Under the pieces are notes generated by a model that saw nothing but the letters and a program-made list of their open reading frames with translations, had not been told where the DNA came from and ran no database searches. From assembly GCA_018873225.1 (NCBI GenBank), contig JAEILZ010000006.1, positions 186,001 to 250,000 of the forward strand: DNA of 64,000 nucleotides, read 5' to 3'. Of this stretch, positions 12,984 to 24,192 are shown one piece after another. Source of the DNA: [Phialemoniopsis] sp. UDSM-2020 (Eukaryota; Ascomycota; Sordariomycetes; Thyridiales; Thyridiaceae). The first letter of the stretch is position 1. Each line of letters starts with the position of its first letter. Made by a program: the position numbers and the translations under genes.

Positions 12984-13361
12984 GGCTGCTCCGACGTCTG
13001 CGATAGGTTAGTGGAGAAAAGTGCCATCATCTTGCTAGCCAATGCTGGTCATATTCCTTTCATACATAGGACGTGATAGTGTGCAAATGTCGCAATTGAT
13101 TCGTCCAGGACCTGAAGTTGGCAAAACTAGATCCCAGTACACGGGGTCCACATCGTAGCATTTGCAAGTGACAGAAACGACTGAAGATTTAGCGATCGAC
13201 GACTGAAACACAACGAAATACAAAACCGATGTCAACTCTTCCCAACATCTCGCCTCTAACCAACAATCCCATGTGCAGCAACCCGTGTATGCTCTTGGTA
13301 TCCCATCATACCCTCTCGCCCTCTTTTCCTAAGTTTCGATGAAATGACTTGTGAGACTGAA
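12984..13361. other. Convergent intergenic region
   Basis: This 378-base spacer separates the ends of the synthase (plus) and the kinase-like gene (minus). It should carry both polyadenylation regions. I see no gene or clear repeat in it. Confidence 0.6.
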
Positions 13362-14095
13362 TCAGTTTTTGGGCTCATCACCGTCCCACTCCACGCCGCT
13401 AAAGGCAGCCTTGAGGGCGTCAATGTCCTCCTTCTTCTCCCTAGAGTCGGTGGTCTGCTTGGACTTGGCAAAGTCGATGAGGAAGGCCTTGCTGTCCGAC
13501 TTTCTGACCAAGACGTTGGAGAGGCTGTGAAGATCGCCGTGCATCCATCCGAGGTCGTGCATCTTCTTGAGAGCGTCCATGGCACCCTTGGCCTGGGACT
13601 TGCTGCTCTTGTCAGCCGCCTTGGACTCGATGTACTCCAGCATGATTCCGATCTGGTTGATGTCATCCATGTTGTCGTCGACTAGCGCCGCGAATTTGGG
13701 CCCAATGCCCTGGCCATTGATGGCCTCATAGGCGCTGAACTCTGTCTGGACCATCTTATTATTGGGGTAGTCCTTCTTGAGCGCATAGATCGTCTTCTTG
13801 TTCCAGTCCGGTCGGTCTTTGGCATCTTCCTTCATGTGAGCCTTGTAGACGGTACCGTCAGTTCCCTTGCCGATTTGATCGCCTACGGCGATCTCCTCTT
13901 TCAGGTAAACCTCCTCGTCGATACCTGGTGCCCGCTTGGCGATGCGGGATGGCACCTGTACATGGAATTTGTCAGCCAAACCACAACTAAACTGGGTGAA
14001 GTGCAAGGGCTACCTACCGTGTTTGTGATTGCAGGGAGTGCAGAGACCACCTGGAGGCTGACAAGGCCAATCAACTTGATCGTGGCGAAACGCAT
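13362..14095 (-). CDS. Secreted protein kinase-like protein with signal peptide and KR propeptide site
   Basis: Two exons, 14095-14018 and 13955-13362, joined over a 62-nt GT-AG intron, give 223 aa. Residues 1 to about 20 form a signal peptide (hydrophobic core ending VVSALPA). A short propeptide ends in Lys33-Arg34, a Kex2-type site. The mature part is a compact kinase fold: Gly-rich loop GKGTDGTVY at 55-63, ALKK with the presumed ATP lysine at 86-87, HGDLHSLSN at 165-173 in place of HRD...N, and IDFA at 186-189 in place of DFG. The domain is short, like Bud32/RIO-type atypical kinases. The catalytic Asp and Asn are kept, so activity is possible. Export suggests an extracellular or host-directed role, which is inference. 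It is divergent from the small secreted cysteine-rich gene. Confidence 0.8.
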
Positions 14096-14973
14096 GTTGG
14101 CTGTAACAGTTGAAGTTCGAAAGGGAAACGTGAAAAGGGCAATGATAGCTATGTGAGGATGTTGTATAAACAAGTACGCTTGCTTGGAAAGTTGGAATAT
14201 GATTTTGTGATACTGTTTTTTGTTCTTGACTCATTTCAATGTGGACAGGAGCGGCGATACTTATAATCATTTTCCATTGCATCTGAAATCCAGACCCTCG
14301 ATCTAAAGTTGTTCTTTTCAAGTCTCAACGTCATCTCACTCATCCTGTCATTGCGATCGCTGCGTCATCTGACTATGATGTTTCGTCAATTCATGCTTGA
14401 AATTTATCCAGAGTAGTATGTGAATGGACTTTTGATGATATACAGCTCGTTTGGTGTTGCAACGACCGAGCAGTGCCACTGGCTGATTAAGCGGGATCGA
14501 CATTGTTTTGAAGGCTGCCTGGGAGCGTGCCAAAAATATTCCTCTGACAAATTTGTGAATGCAAAACACGCCCGCAGCTTGGCTGAAGTCTCGGGCTTTG
14601 ACAACGAGAACGGGATTAATCAATTGATCTGCATCAACACTCGGAAAACATCTCGACGCAGTGATGTCAAGGCATCATCTACCATGCGAAATTTGCTAAA
14701 AGGGGAAACGCCTTCGTTCAGGATCACAGGAAAGATGGACGTGTATTTTTATCACGATCTCGATTCTTGCAACACTTGAACGAATGGTCGACGAATACAC
14801 TGCGCTGTATGAAGATATCGGAGCCCTAAACATCTATATAAGGCGAGTTGAAGCCGTCTTCGAGTCATGATTTTATCCCCATATCCAACACAATTCAATG
14901 CAACTAGAAAGATCATCTTTGAATATTTTCCTCCCTTAAATCCTCACAACTGCACCAGACCCGTCATTCCAAA
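14096..14973. other. Divergent promoter region of two secreted-protein genes
   Basis: This 878-base region separates the starts of the kinase-like gene and the six-cysteine gene. It is AT-rich compared with its neighbours. A weak open frame at 14420-14779 shows no family features and I do not call it. A TATA box sits at 14835-14841. Confidence 0.6.
14835..14841 (+). promoter_or_regulatory. TATA box of the small secreted protein gene
   Basis: TATATAA lies 133 bases before the ATG at 14974, followed by AT-rich leader sequence with several CAA-type start contexts. The position is normal for an inducible fungal gene. Confidence 0.5.
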
Positions 14974-15457
14974 ATGAAGACTTCAGCCTTGTTCCTCATC
15001 GTCAGCGCTGCTGCAATCAACACCGCCCATGCGGGTTGCTTCACGGGCGGCGAAAGCTTCGGATCCGACCGCAACTATGCCAACCAGGCCGTCGACGACT
15101 TCTGTGATCCCAAGGACCACGAGGGTTTCACCCAGTCCAAGTTTGCCGCCGACCAGACCAAAGCATTCTGTTTCCAGCTCTCGGGCACCAAGAAGGCCGA
15201 CTTCGCAGTCCAGTGGAAGGGCGACACCAAGGACAAGAAGTTGGAGCAGGACTACTGTGTGGAGAAACTTAAGGCTGAGATCAACGCCTGCGGTAACGGG
15301 GGCACTTCGACTGTCGACGACTGGAAGTTCACGTATGTTCTTACCTTGCTGTCTTTGTGTAATAAAGAGACTAATGTGATTACCTGTTAGCGTCGACCCC
15401 AATGCTGGTACTTGCGACCCACCTGAGAAGAAGAGGGAGATCGAGTTCACTGCTTGA
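14974..15457 (+). CDS. Small secreted six-cysteine protein (effector-like)
   Basis: Exons 14974-15332 and 15391-15457, with a 58-nt intron, encode 141 aa. Residues 1-20 are a signal peptide ending AHA before Gly21-Cys22. The mature part has six cysteines at 22, 44, 66, 95, 106 and 128, enough for three disulfides. It ends near a WKFTVDPNAGTC motif that recurs in small secreted fungal proteins. A relation to Y3-like glycan-binding proteins is possible but only by general pattern. The first-exon frame runs on into the intron for 18 codons, and splicing restores the last cysteine. Candidate roles are host or competitor interaction, or cell-wall binding; none is shown. Confidence 0.8.
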
Positions 15458-15887
15458 TCCGCTGATATCTCTGAATGAAATCATTGGTACTACAATGATG
15501 GGTTGTTAGATCAGGAGTCGCTGGCTATATTTTGCTGACTGTGCTGGATCTGATCTTATGAGAAGGGTTAGATAGTCTATGATAGTTTGTTATGCTTCTT
15601 TTACCATCAATCCCCGATTCATGAACATGTGATACGTGAACTCTCCAGACTTTGATATGGTCGTCAAAGCATCCCTCAAGTTGCGCTGCAAGGTGTGAAA
15701 GTTTCGAGTCGTCTGAAGAGTGCTGGTGTTAGACCGCTGCCCGATTGTCATTGGCTAGGACGAATAGCTGGCGGGACTGACTAGCGCGCGCCCATCTTGG
15801 TGGTGGATATCTCCGTCACAACACAAGCGAGCAACCTCCAAAACCCACGCTGCTACATACACCAGATTTGATTGACCATCGACAGCA
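15458..15887. other. Intergenic region upstream of the tandem zinc-cluster regulator
   Basis: This 430-base stretch holds the 3' end of the six-cysteine gene and the promoter of the regulator. I see no further gene. Confidence 0.55.
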
Positions 15888-17769
15888 ATGCCTCGGCCTC
15901 GGACAGCGTGCGGGCCCTGTGCATCTATCAAGACAGCGTGCAGCAAAGGTGATCCATGCGCCCGCTGCCTTCGTGAGTATCCCAGCCCTTTCACCAACCG
16001 CTCCCCCTCTCATCATGGTGTCCACCCAGGTCTCTCGCTACCATGCACATATGGCAACGCGAGGAACGCTCAAGGAGGAGGGCTACACACCCGCGCAAGG
16101 CATAAGAACTCGTCTTCCGGGTGCGCAAGCTGTCTTGCCCGGTTAGCGACGGATCGTGCTGTTCTGCCCGAGGGCAAAGCTGACACCCCTGCAGGAGAAA
16201 GAAGTGCGATGAAGTTGTTCCGGTCTGTGGCGAGTGTCGTCGGATTGGCCTGGTCTGCTCCCCGAGAACGGTCGTGGCCTCGCGAAAGCGGCGGCCACTA
16301 CCGCTCAGGCATGACAAGCATTCCTCATTCACAGATATGCCAATTGAATTCGACAGTTCCAACCCACCCTCTCCAGATCCGTCGGCCTCTCAAGCAGGCG
16401 ACAAGGTCTTGTACTCTCGCGAGTATCTCGACTGGATAGCTCTCATAGAAGAGAACGACATCTCGGACTTGACTCGACGCGGCCACCTAAATACCAGCAG
16501 CGCGTTGGCGTACCGAAACGCTCCTGGTACTGGCGCACCGCCGCCGGGCCATATCGAGAGCTCCTTGCGGAATTTCCCTAGTGTCGACACAGAAAAGGTG
16601 TCGCAGTGGCATCCCACGGATCAGCACCTCCTCTACCACTTTCTTCAAGTCGTTGCGCGTGCATTGACGGTCAGCTACGACGACAACAACCCGTATCTTA
16701 CGGAGCTGGTGCCCATGGCTATCGAGAACGAGGCTGTCCGGTGTGCGCTTCTTGCTCTTAGCGCGAGGCACTTTTGCAGGGTCTATCCCGTGTTCGAAGA
16801 CACCTTGGTCAGATTGCAGACGTTAGCGTTGCACTACCTGAAGATTGAGCTCGAAAACGACTGCATCACCGAATATGCCCTGGCTGCGACACTGCTTATG
16901 ACTTTATTCGAGGTATAATTTGCAGTCACCGGCGCGCGAGTTTCGCATCATGCTGACAATGATTACAGATATGCCAAGGGAACTCACTCAAATGGATTCT
17001 TCACCTCTACGGGGCCAAGGCCCTGGTGGACTCGCCTACGAGCGAGATGGCTGTGCCGCAGTTCCTGGCCGACTTGTACAATCATCTCTGCTGTATGACA
17101 ATCATCACATCCGACAAGGTACCACTTGTCATGGACGATGACTTTCTGCCTTTCCGAGCTCCGGAGATCGGCTCGCCCGCAATTTCGGTCCATCCCATTT
17201 TCGGACTGGCAACCGACTTGTACGGGTGTCTCAAAACAATAAACCAGCTATCACTCCAAAGACCAGACCGACTTCAGCCCTCGTCTAGCGACCAAAGTTT
17301 CATCTCCCGAGCCGTTGATATCGAGAACTACCTGAACCACTGGCAGATACCCACCAAGCCTGACGCGGACTGGCACTACAAAGAAGCGGCCGCTGCTGCC
17401 GAAGCAATCAGATGGGCGTGTGTGATCTGGCTGGATCATGTCGCCCAAGGCCACAGGGGCTCGAACGATATCAAAAAGCAAGCAGTGGATGGAATTCTAT
17501 ATGCAATATCGCGCATCCGGCCAGGGTCTCCTGCGGAAGGCCAGCTTCTCTTCCCACTATTCATGGCGGGTGTGTCGGCGACACTCAAGACCGAGCGGCT
17601 ACGTATCGAGTATCGCCTAAGCATTATGGAAGCCACAGTAGGTATGGGCAATATCGCTGGCGCTCATCGCCTGCTGGACCGCGTCTGGAAAGAGGTGAAT
17701 GCGGGCAACGAGAACGTAGAGTGGGAGCGGCTACTTCGGGATGAACATGGCAGTGTTGTCCTATGTTGA
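15888..17769 (+). CDS. Transcription factor with two tandem Zn2Cys6 clusters and Fungal_trans_2-type body
   Basis: Four exons, 15888-15972, 16030-16141, 16195-16912 and 16969-17769, encode 571 aa. The first two joins create two complete zinc clusters. Cluster one uses Cys 8, 11, 18, 24, 27 and 34 (C-x2-C-x6-C-x5-C-x2-C-x6-C). Cluster two uses Cys 60, 63, 70, 77, 80 and 87 (x2, x6, x6, x2, x6) and has the basic RRKK run before its third Cys. They are 25 residues apart. A Lys/Arg-rich stretch (SRKRRPLPLR) follows. The rest reads as the C-terminal domain typical of Zn2Cys6 factors with a Fungal_trans_2 (DUF3468) region. Such proteins normally have one cluster. The gene is convergent with an M20 amidohydrolase and may control nearby genes. 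Intron 1 (57 nt) has no stop and keeps frame if retained, which would disrupt cluster one. Confidence 0.8.
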
Positions 17770-17877
17770 TAGCTTTAAGAAACGTCTGACACAACAATTC
17801 ATTACAAGTGATCTCTGTGCAGTCATTGATCTTAATGTTTCTTCCAATGTACCCAGATGATGTACCTAGATGTCCTC

Positions 17878-19397
17878 TCAACAGCAGCCAGCGCCTGGTT
17901 TGACGTCTACCAGATCAGCAGGCAGATCTCGGACCTTCTTGTCGTCCTCAAAGTCCTTCTTCACCTGCCGGGCTACATCATCATCTGCAAGGATATTCCA
18001 TCCCGCGATCGCCATTCCCTTTGCAAACGCGGTGCACTTGGTATGTGCTTCACGCGTGCCCGCATGGGCCGTAAAGCCAGGGGTATGGTTGTATGAGCCA
18101 GGGTTGGCGGGAATACCTACCACTGCGTGGAAAGCGGGACACTCGTAACTGACATTTCCTGAAGCATCAAGAATATGATGAGTTCCTCGACACCCCGGAG
18201 TATGGTGGGTGGATATAGGAAAGTTACAGACCTTGATCTGTTGACCCGGGGATGGGTTCCGACTTCAAGTCACATCGAACTGTGGCGCCGATTTTGTCCA
18301 TTGCATCAGCAAACAGCGTACATATCGATTTGTTTGGCCGGACATCCGCATATGTGTTGATCCTAGCATTCATTTCTGTTTAGCAAAGTCGTGTCATACA
18401 AGGGTGATCTCACAACCTACATCTCAAAGGCTACCTTGCAACCGGTCTGCAATGCAGCGCCTTCGAAACAGCGCTTGGCTCGCGCTAACAGGTCTTCAGC
18501 ACCCCGAAGTGTCGGACTGCGGATATAGTAGTCGAGCGCAGCATCAGCGGTAATGATGTTAGGCCGCGTACCTCCCTTGACAATGACTCCGTGAATCCTC
18601 TCCTCGGGCCGAATCTGTTGGCGAAGAGCACTGATACCGCTGTACCCCAGGACAACCGCGTCTAGTGCATTGATCCCCTGCCACGGGTTCACCGATGCAT
18701 GTGCCGTTTTGCCGGTAAAGTGTATGGAAAACTTGTGGTTCGCGAGCGTGGGCATGTACGAGTCGCCAGTGAAGCCCACGCATGCGGCCTCGGGACCAGG
18801 GTGAGCCATGAGGCATGCATCGACATCTTTGTACGCCCCGGCGTCGATGAGCTTGAGCTTCCCGCCGCCGCCCTCTTCAGCCGGCGTGCCGATCAGCCGG
18901 ACCCGGCCTGCGATGCCGTGCTGCTTGATCTCTTGTGCGACGGCTAGGAATGACCCAATGGACATCATCGCGATGAGGTTGTGGCCACAAGCATGCCCGA
19001 TATCCGGGAGTGCATCGTACTCTGCATTGAAGGCAACCACCCGGCCACCCGAGCCGTATTCGGCCAGAAAGGCCGTGTCGACGCCATATGCATGCCGTTC
19101 GATGGAGTATCCGAGCGACTCGAGAAATGCCGAGATGTTGTCGTGCGCTTTCACCTCCTCGTAGGCTAGCTCTGGGTTGCTATGAATCTGGGGCTAGTTA
19201 GCATCTGTACTGCTGGATCAAGCATGGTAGTCTTGTTGCCTATATCTCGACATCATACATACCAATTGGTTAATCTCAAACAGACGGTCATCGAGGTCGT
19301 CAATCGTGCGGACAATAGATTGGAGAACATCGTTTGCCTCTGTGCTGGCCAGTCCTCCAGCAGAGACCGGCCCGTCGTGAAGCGCCACCACTGTCAT
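17878..19397 (-). CDS. M20-family amidohydrolase/peptidase, copy 1
   Basis: Four exons, 19397-19263, 19187-18421, 18362-18232 and 18158-17878, encode 437 aa. The metal site GHACGHN is at 109-115 and the catalytic glutamates are in GTPAEEGGGGK (Glu149-Glu150). The dimerisation domain has GKTAHASVNPW and the C-terminal metal region has GSTDQGNVSY. The pattern is that of the ACY1L2/PM20D2-like branch (N-acyl amino acid or dipeptide hydrolases), usually about 400-440 aa. It probably acts in the cytosol, cleaving an amide or peptide bond. A clear paralogue lies at 27582-29040. Exon 3 was placed by homology to that copy and is less certain than the others. It neighbours a Zn2Cys6 regulator, as does the second copy. 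Confidence 0.85.
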
Positions 19398-20154
19398 TGT
19401 GCTACTACTGTTCGAGATGAAAAGCGACGCAGAGAGCCAAGGGTCGAAGGCCCGACATCTGGGATGTCGAGATCTAGATCCCGACCTCGGTGCAACATCC
19501 GAGAGTGTGACCGCAGATCATGTCTCCGCTACCCGCAACCGCGCTTGGGACGTCCAGCAACCGATTGCGTATGCTGGATAAGTGTCGGCGTTCAGCACGC
19601 TGGTCTTTAGCGGGATCCACATCCCCATGATGTATCCCGGCATACTGGCGTGGAAGATACGACGGCAAACCCCAAAGCGGATGGATCGGCATGATGAGGA
19701 CCAATGAACTATCACTTGATTCAAGCAAGAAAGCACGCTAGTAGATAAGCCCCTCTCAACTGGCAAGCCACCAAGCCAGTTTCAGGGAGACCCTGGAACA
19801 CTGAATCCAAGCTCGCCAGGTTGCTAGCTGTCAATGTCATGGCGGCTATCGTAGCCATCCCATCATTCATCCCTTTTCCACGCTGTCAAGTTTCGCTGAC
19901 TCCAATGACTTATCAGAAGAGTCGTGCAATATCCGAAAAGCATGGAAAAGATAAGAGGTTGGTGGCGTTCGTGAAGTTCAACTTCCGACGCTAGCCAAAT
20001 TGCGATTTGATGTTAGCATCAGGAAGGGCTGGCTGCTTTTAGAAGATAGGGGGACAAAGAACACCATTGAACAGGATCTCGATGAATTCATTTGATTGAT
20101 ATGGGTACACAGTCTGCCATTTTTCTATTTACTCGAACACGTCCAGTATGCGCT
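19398..20154. other. Intergenic region between amidohydrolase copy 1 and dioxygenase
   Basis: This 757-base stretch contains the promoter of the amidohydrolase and the 3' end of the dioxygenase. Minus-strand frames at 19474-19766 overlap each other, lack motifs and are not called. Nothing else is evident. Confidence 0.55.
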
Positions 20155-21235
20155 CTAATAAGCCTTGACACCAGCCAGCTTGAGCAACTTGTCCGTCATC
20201 TCCGGCTTCTCCAGCGGCTCTTCGCGATCTCGAGGATCCCGAGTTCCGTCAGGAAGCATTGTCTTCTCGTCTCTAACTCTAATGTTGTCATGGGGCCAAT
20301 GCGTAGTGCCACCAAACTTCTTGAACACCTGCGCCTTGGTCGCCAGACTCTCGGCACTTGCCAGCTTGGCTGGTGAGTACGCAGCGTAGATGATGGTGCG
20401 GATGGTGTTGCTCTCCTCGGTGGGTTCTGAGCCGTAGTGAACTGTCCGACTATCCCACACGATCAGGTCCCCAATGTCTGCGCAGACCTTGTGCGGCTTG
20501 AGACCCTTTGACTTGAACCACTCCAGATCTTCCTCGCGCAGAATGTAGAGATCCTTCGTCGTCCAGCGCTCTCGAGAAGACTCAGACGCTGACTCGACCC
20601 ACTCGTCGTTGAGCTTATGTGACCCCGGGTAGACGACGAGTCCACCGTCGTTCGGGCCAGCTGTTGAGAGATTGATGATGCCCTGAATGCAATGCAAGCC
20701 ACTGCGCAGAGGACTCTGGTCTATATGCTCCCACGACTTCAGGCGTGGAACGTCTTTACGGTTGGGGAATGTGATGTTGAGGCTGTCGAAGCTGACCAGG
20801 AGCTCATCCGTGCCCCAAATCTTCGAGAACGCATCGAGCACTCCTCGTTCCATACGGGCGTCCCACATAAACTTCTCGTGCGCGACGCAGTATCCTCCAA
20901 ACGTGTTGATAGGCGAGTGCACCGGCAGATTCTCCTTCTTCCATGTGTCCGGGTTCTCGAAGTCGAGGGCATCATTGCCGAAGGACTTGACCCACTGACG
21001 GGCTCGCTTTTGGTATTGGAGGGCGCGCTCTCGAGGAATCACGTTCTTGATGACTGCGTAGCCATCTTGCTTCAGGTCGGCACGCCAGTCGTTGATCGAA
21101 GAGTCCATACTGTAAAGTAAATTATGAGCGTCGCTAATCGGCATCGTGTCTGTCCAAGCATACTTACAGAGCATTGTCCGGGACAGGGCCAAAGTGGCGC
21201 GTGTTGGTGGTTTGCGTAGTCGTGGTGGTCATCAT
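20155..21235 (-). CDS. Phytanoyl-CoA dioxygenase (PhyH)-family Fe(II)/2-oxoglutarate oxygenase
   Basis: Exons 21235-21168 and 21109-20155 (58-nt intron) encode 340 aa. The iron ligands are visible: His151 and Asp153 in EHIDQSP, and distal His247 in TVHYGSEP. A glycine/proline-rich turn LVVYPGSHK is typical of the PhyH fold. The N-terminus has a Thr-rich run (MMTTTTTQTT) with no targeting signal that I recognise. The start has two adjacent ATGs; I use the upstream one. Enzymes of this type hydroxylate fatty acyl chains, amino acids or secondary metabolites, and the substrate cannot be read from the sequence. It shares a 645-base promoter region with the divergent transporter, so the two are probably co-regulated. 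Confidence 0.9.
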
Positions 21236-21880
21236 GAAATGAATTGATTCAAGGCGTCGGAAACGGAGTGGTGTCTTCAAGCTGGGTTTCGTTATCCTCC
21301 TCAACTTGAACTCGCGGTGCTTGATCCGGCAATCTTATCTTTTCTTATAGACTTGAATCCCGTCGAATTGACATGATGATTGACAAGTTTCCCGGTCAAT
21401 CCGCCACCTGGATCCAAAGACTTTTGGATGACACGAAGATCCAAGCTCCATTTGTTATTCCCCGTCGTAGATCACTTGGCGTTTCCCGTCGTGCATGGCC
21501 GAAAGCCGGCGGAATTCCAATCTTTGGCGCTAGTCAACGTTTCCCGTCGTATCTTGTCCCTAGTGTTATCGCGAAGTGCATGGCGTGTGGAGATTTCTTC
21601 CCCGCGAAACTCGCAGAGTCAAAACTTGGCGCTATCTTGTCCCCGCACACAACCCCCTTTCAAAGAATGGTTATCTCGCTATCCGCTCAAAGCCTCGGAA
21701 ACGCACCTCCTTGGCAAACAGTATCGTGTATATAAAGAGCTGTGAGACCAGGTACTCGATCTTATGTTCATCAGACCACTTTCGCGATCATCAGGCCAGC
21801 CTGTCCCAGATTGACAGCACGCGTCTTTTTTCACACTTGCCCATTTGAGTCACAGACTTGAGGTGTCCATATCAGACACA
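21236..21880. promoter_or_regulatory. Bidirectional promoter of dioxygenase and ACS transporter with repeated motifs
   Basis: The region has direct copies of the 13-mer CGTTTCCCGTCGT at 21480-21492 and 21538-21550, and a partial copy CCCGTCGT at 21461-21468. CTTGGCG elements lie at 21475, 21523 (as TTTGGCG) and 21625. A TATATAAA box is at 21729-21736, 145 bases before the transporter ATG. The repeats look like regulator binding sites for coordinated control of both genes. No open frame here looks coding. Confidence 0.5.
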
Positions 21881-23709
21881 ATGTCTGGTATTCAAGGTGA
21901 TCTTGAGGAGGTGCGCGAGGCGCCGCTCAAGGACGTCGTCAACACGGAAGCGAAGCAGGCAGACGACGCTCTGCAGGCACTCGGTGACTACGGCTCCGGC
22001 AGCGTCCTCGAGGAGATGGTTACCCCCGAGGATGACCGTCGCATCCTGCGCAAGATCGACCTCTGGTATGCTCCTCCACTATCTGGCCGAGGGGCTCTTA
22101 CTAAACAGTCCAATTCTAGCCTTCTCCCGGTTCTGGCATTCTCGTACATGCTGCAGTACCTAGACAAATCTGCCATGGGCTTCACGGCCATCCTCGGTCT
22201 CCGCACCGACCTACACTTAGTTGGTCAGGACTACTCCTGGGCGACGAGTATCTTCTACTTTGGGTACCTGGGGGGAGCCCTCCTTGCTGCCAGACTCATC
22301 GTCAAGTTCCCAGTCGGACGTTTCCTATCGGTGACCATGTCAGTGATAAAATGAACCCAATCAAGTTTTCGTTATTAATTATCAGGTACAGCGGAGTATG
22401 GGCTGCGATCTTGATGCTCATGGCCCTTTGCAAGAATGCATCCGGACTCTGGGCAGCACGCTTCTTCCTTGGCTTCGTCGAGGCTGCGATGGCTCCTGGT
22501 ATGGCCATCATCATCTCAATGTTCTACAAGCGTTCGGAGCAACCCCTTCGACAGGCAGCATGGTTTATGGGCAATGTCATCGGTGGTCTCTTCGGTGGCC
22601 TCCTCGCCTATGCTATCGGTCACATCAATGGAATCTCAGCATGGAAGGTATGGAGGAAGCGTGCTCATTCTAAAGATTATCGCGTCCACTAACGTCGATC
22701 CGTAGGCCCTCTTCCTTCTCTTTGGAGGATTGACAGTGCTTTGGTCGCTCGTCGCCTTCTTTACCATTCCTGACAGTCCACTTACTGCTCGCTTTCTGCG
22801 ACAGGGTGACCGCGTGAAGGCAATTGAGCGAGTGCAGGAGAATCTTACCGGCATCAAGAATCACCACTGGAAGTGGTACCAAGTTAGGGAAGCCTTGCTT
22901 GACCCCAAGACGTGGTTCATCTTCTTCTTCCAACTCGCGCAGACAATACCAAACTGCGTTGGAACAGTCAGTGCACCCTACTCTACCGGTCTTATCTCAA
23001 CATTCTAATCATTGATGACATTAGTTCGCTTCTATCATCATCAACGGCTTCGGATTTTCCACCTTCGACACACTTCTCGTCCAGATGATCGGCGGCGCCT
23101 TCCAGATTGTGTTTGTGGCCATGTCTGCCATCGGCAGTTCCAAGTTGAAGAATACTCGGACGCTCTGGATGGCGCTTATGAGCATCTTTGCTCTAATCGG
23201 TGCTGTCATGATCCGCCAGATCAGCTCCGAGAAGATCTGGGCCAGGTTCATGGGTTATTGCATGATCATTGCCTTTTCTGCCAACTTCCCGTTGACGTTC
23301 GCCACCATCACGGCAAACACCTCTGGTTTTACCAAAAAGTCGGTCACAACTTCAATGGTCAGTTACTCTAAACGAATGATGTCTTTGGTCGTACCATGTT
23401 GCTAACTGAGGCGATTGATAGGTGCTTGTGGCTTATTGTGCCGGCAACATCATCGGCCCGCAGCTGATGTTTGCGCACGAGGCGCCCGGGTACTCTTCTG
23501 GGTTTGCTGCTATCGTTGTTTGCCTGGCCGCTAGTGTCTTTATCATTCTTGGCCTGCGATTCTACCTCATCTGGGAGAACAAGAAGCGCGACAGAGAGGG
23601 CGAGGTACCCACCATCGTCGAGGTCGACGGCGTGCAGGTACCTGCCGGTGCTTTGAACCTGCTCGACAAGACCGACCATGAGCTTCGCCAATTCCGCTAC
23701 GTCTACTAG
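21881..23709 (+). CDS. MFS transporter, ACS/allantoate permease (Dal5-like) family, copy 1
   Basis: Six exons, 21881-22065, 22120-22338, 22386-22647, 22706-22966, 23025-23357 and 23422-23709, encode 515 aa. About twelve membrane segments are expected. Family marks are YMLQYLDKSA in helix 1, DYSWATSIFYFGYL in helix 2, FFLGFVEAAMAPG, FYKRSEQPLRQA after helix 4, and the C-terminal ...DHELRQFRYVY tail. ACS members import organic anions such as allantoate, nicotinate, tartrate or dipeptide-like solutes with protons. The start ATG follows an in-frame non-ATG extension, which I exclude. It is divergent from the dioxygenase, and the paralogue at 38884-40670 shares the exon layout in part. It may import the substrate for the nearby amidohydrolases; that is inference. 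Confidence 0.92.
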
Positions 23710-24192
23710 ATACCGAGTTTGCCTCAGGCTTGCTCAGTGGACTCACGATCACGTCATCTCCAGTTATTCCTGCGTCATTTCAGCGATGAAGGATTGTACT
23801 GGCAATAGTCAGGGATGCATGGGGCAATTACTCGAAGAATATTGCAAGAGACACGCAGAGTCAAGGCCTAATCAGAGAGCGGGCTGCAATCCGTCAAGTA
23901 AGGCTGTTTGCCTGAACAGGGGTATTGGGTGCCTTGGAGGCTGTGTGCATGTTGTCCCTGCGGTGATTGGCTCGGAGCATGAGAGAACAATGCTCAGTCC
24001 AATGACTCTTGGTGTGGCGTACTCAGCCTCGACACCCCTGCATGACGCCCTGCGACGCGTGCCTGCAGACACACTTCGGTGCACAGCCTGATGAAAATTT
24101 TAAATAGGCTAGAAATCCCCAAAATGCTGACATTCATTCTTAACAAATCCACATTCATATCCATAATCTAGCTGACCTTATGCAGAGTGGTG
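23710..24192. other. Intergenic region upstream of NACHT gene
   Basis: This 483-base spacer holds the transporter 3' end and the promoter of the NACHT gene. Frames on both strands at 23678-24091 lack features and are not called. Confidence 0.55.

Noticed and set aside
14420..14779. 119-codon plus-strand frame between the two secreted genes
   Set aside because: No signal peptide, no motif, lies in the divergent promoter region.
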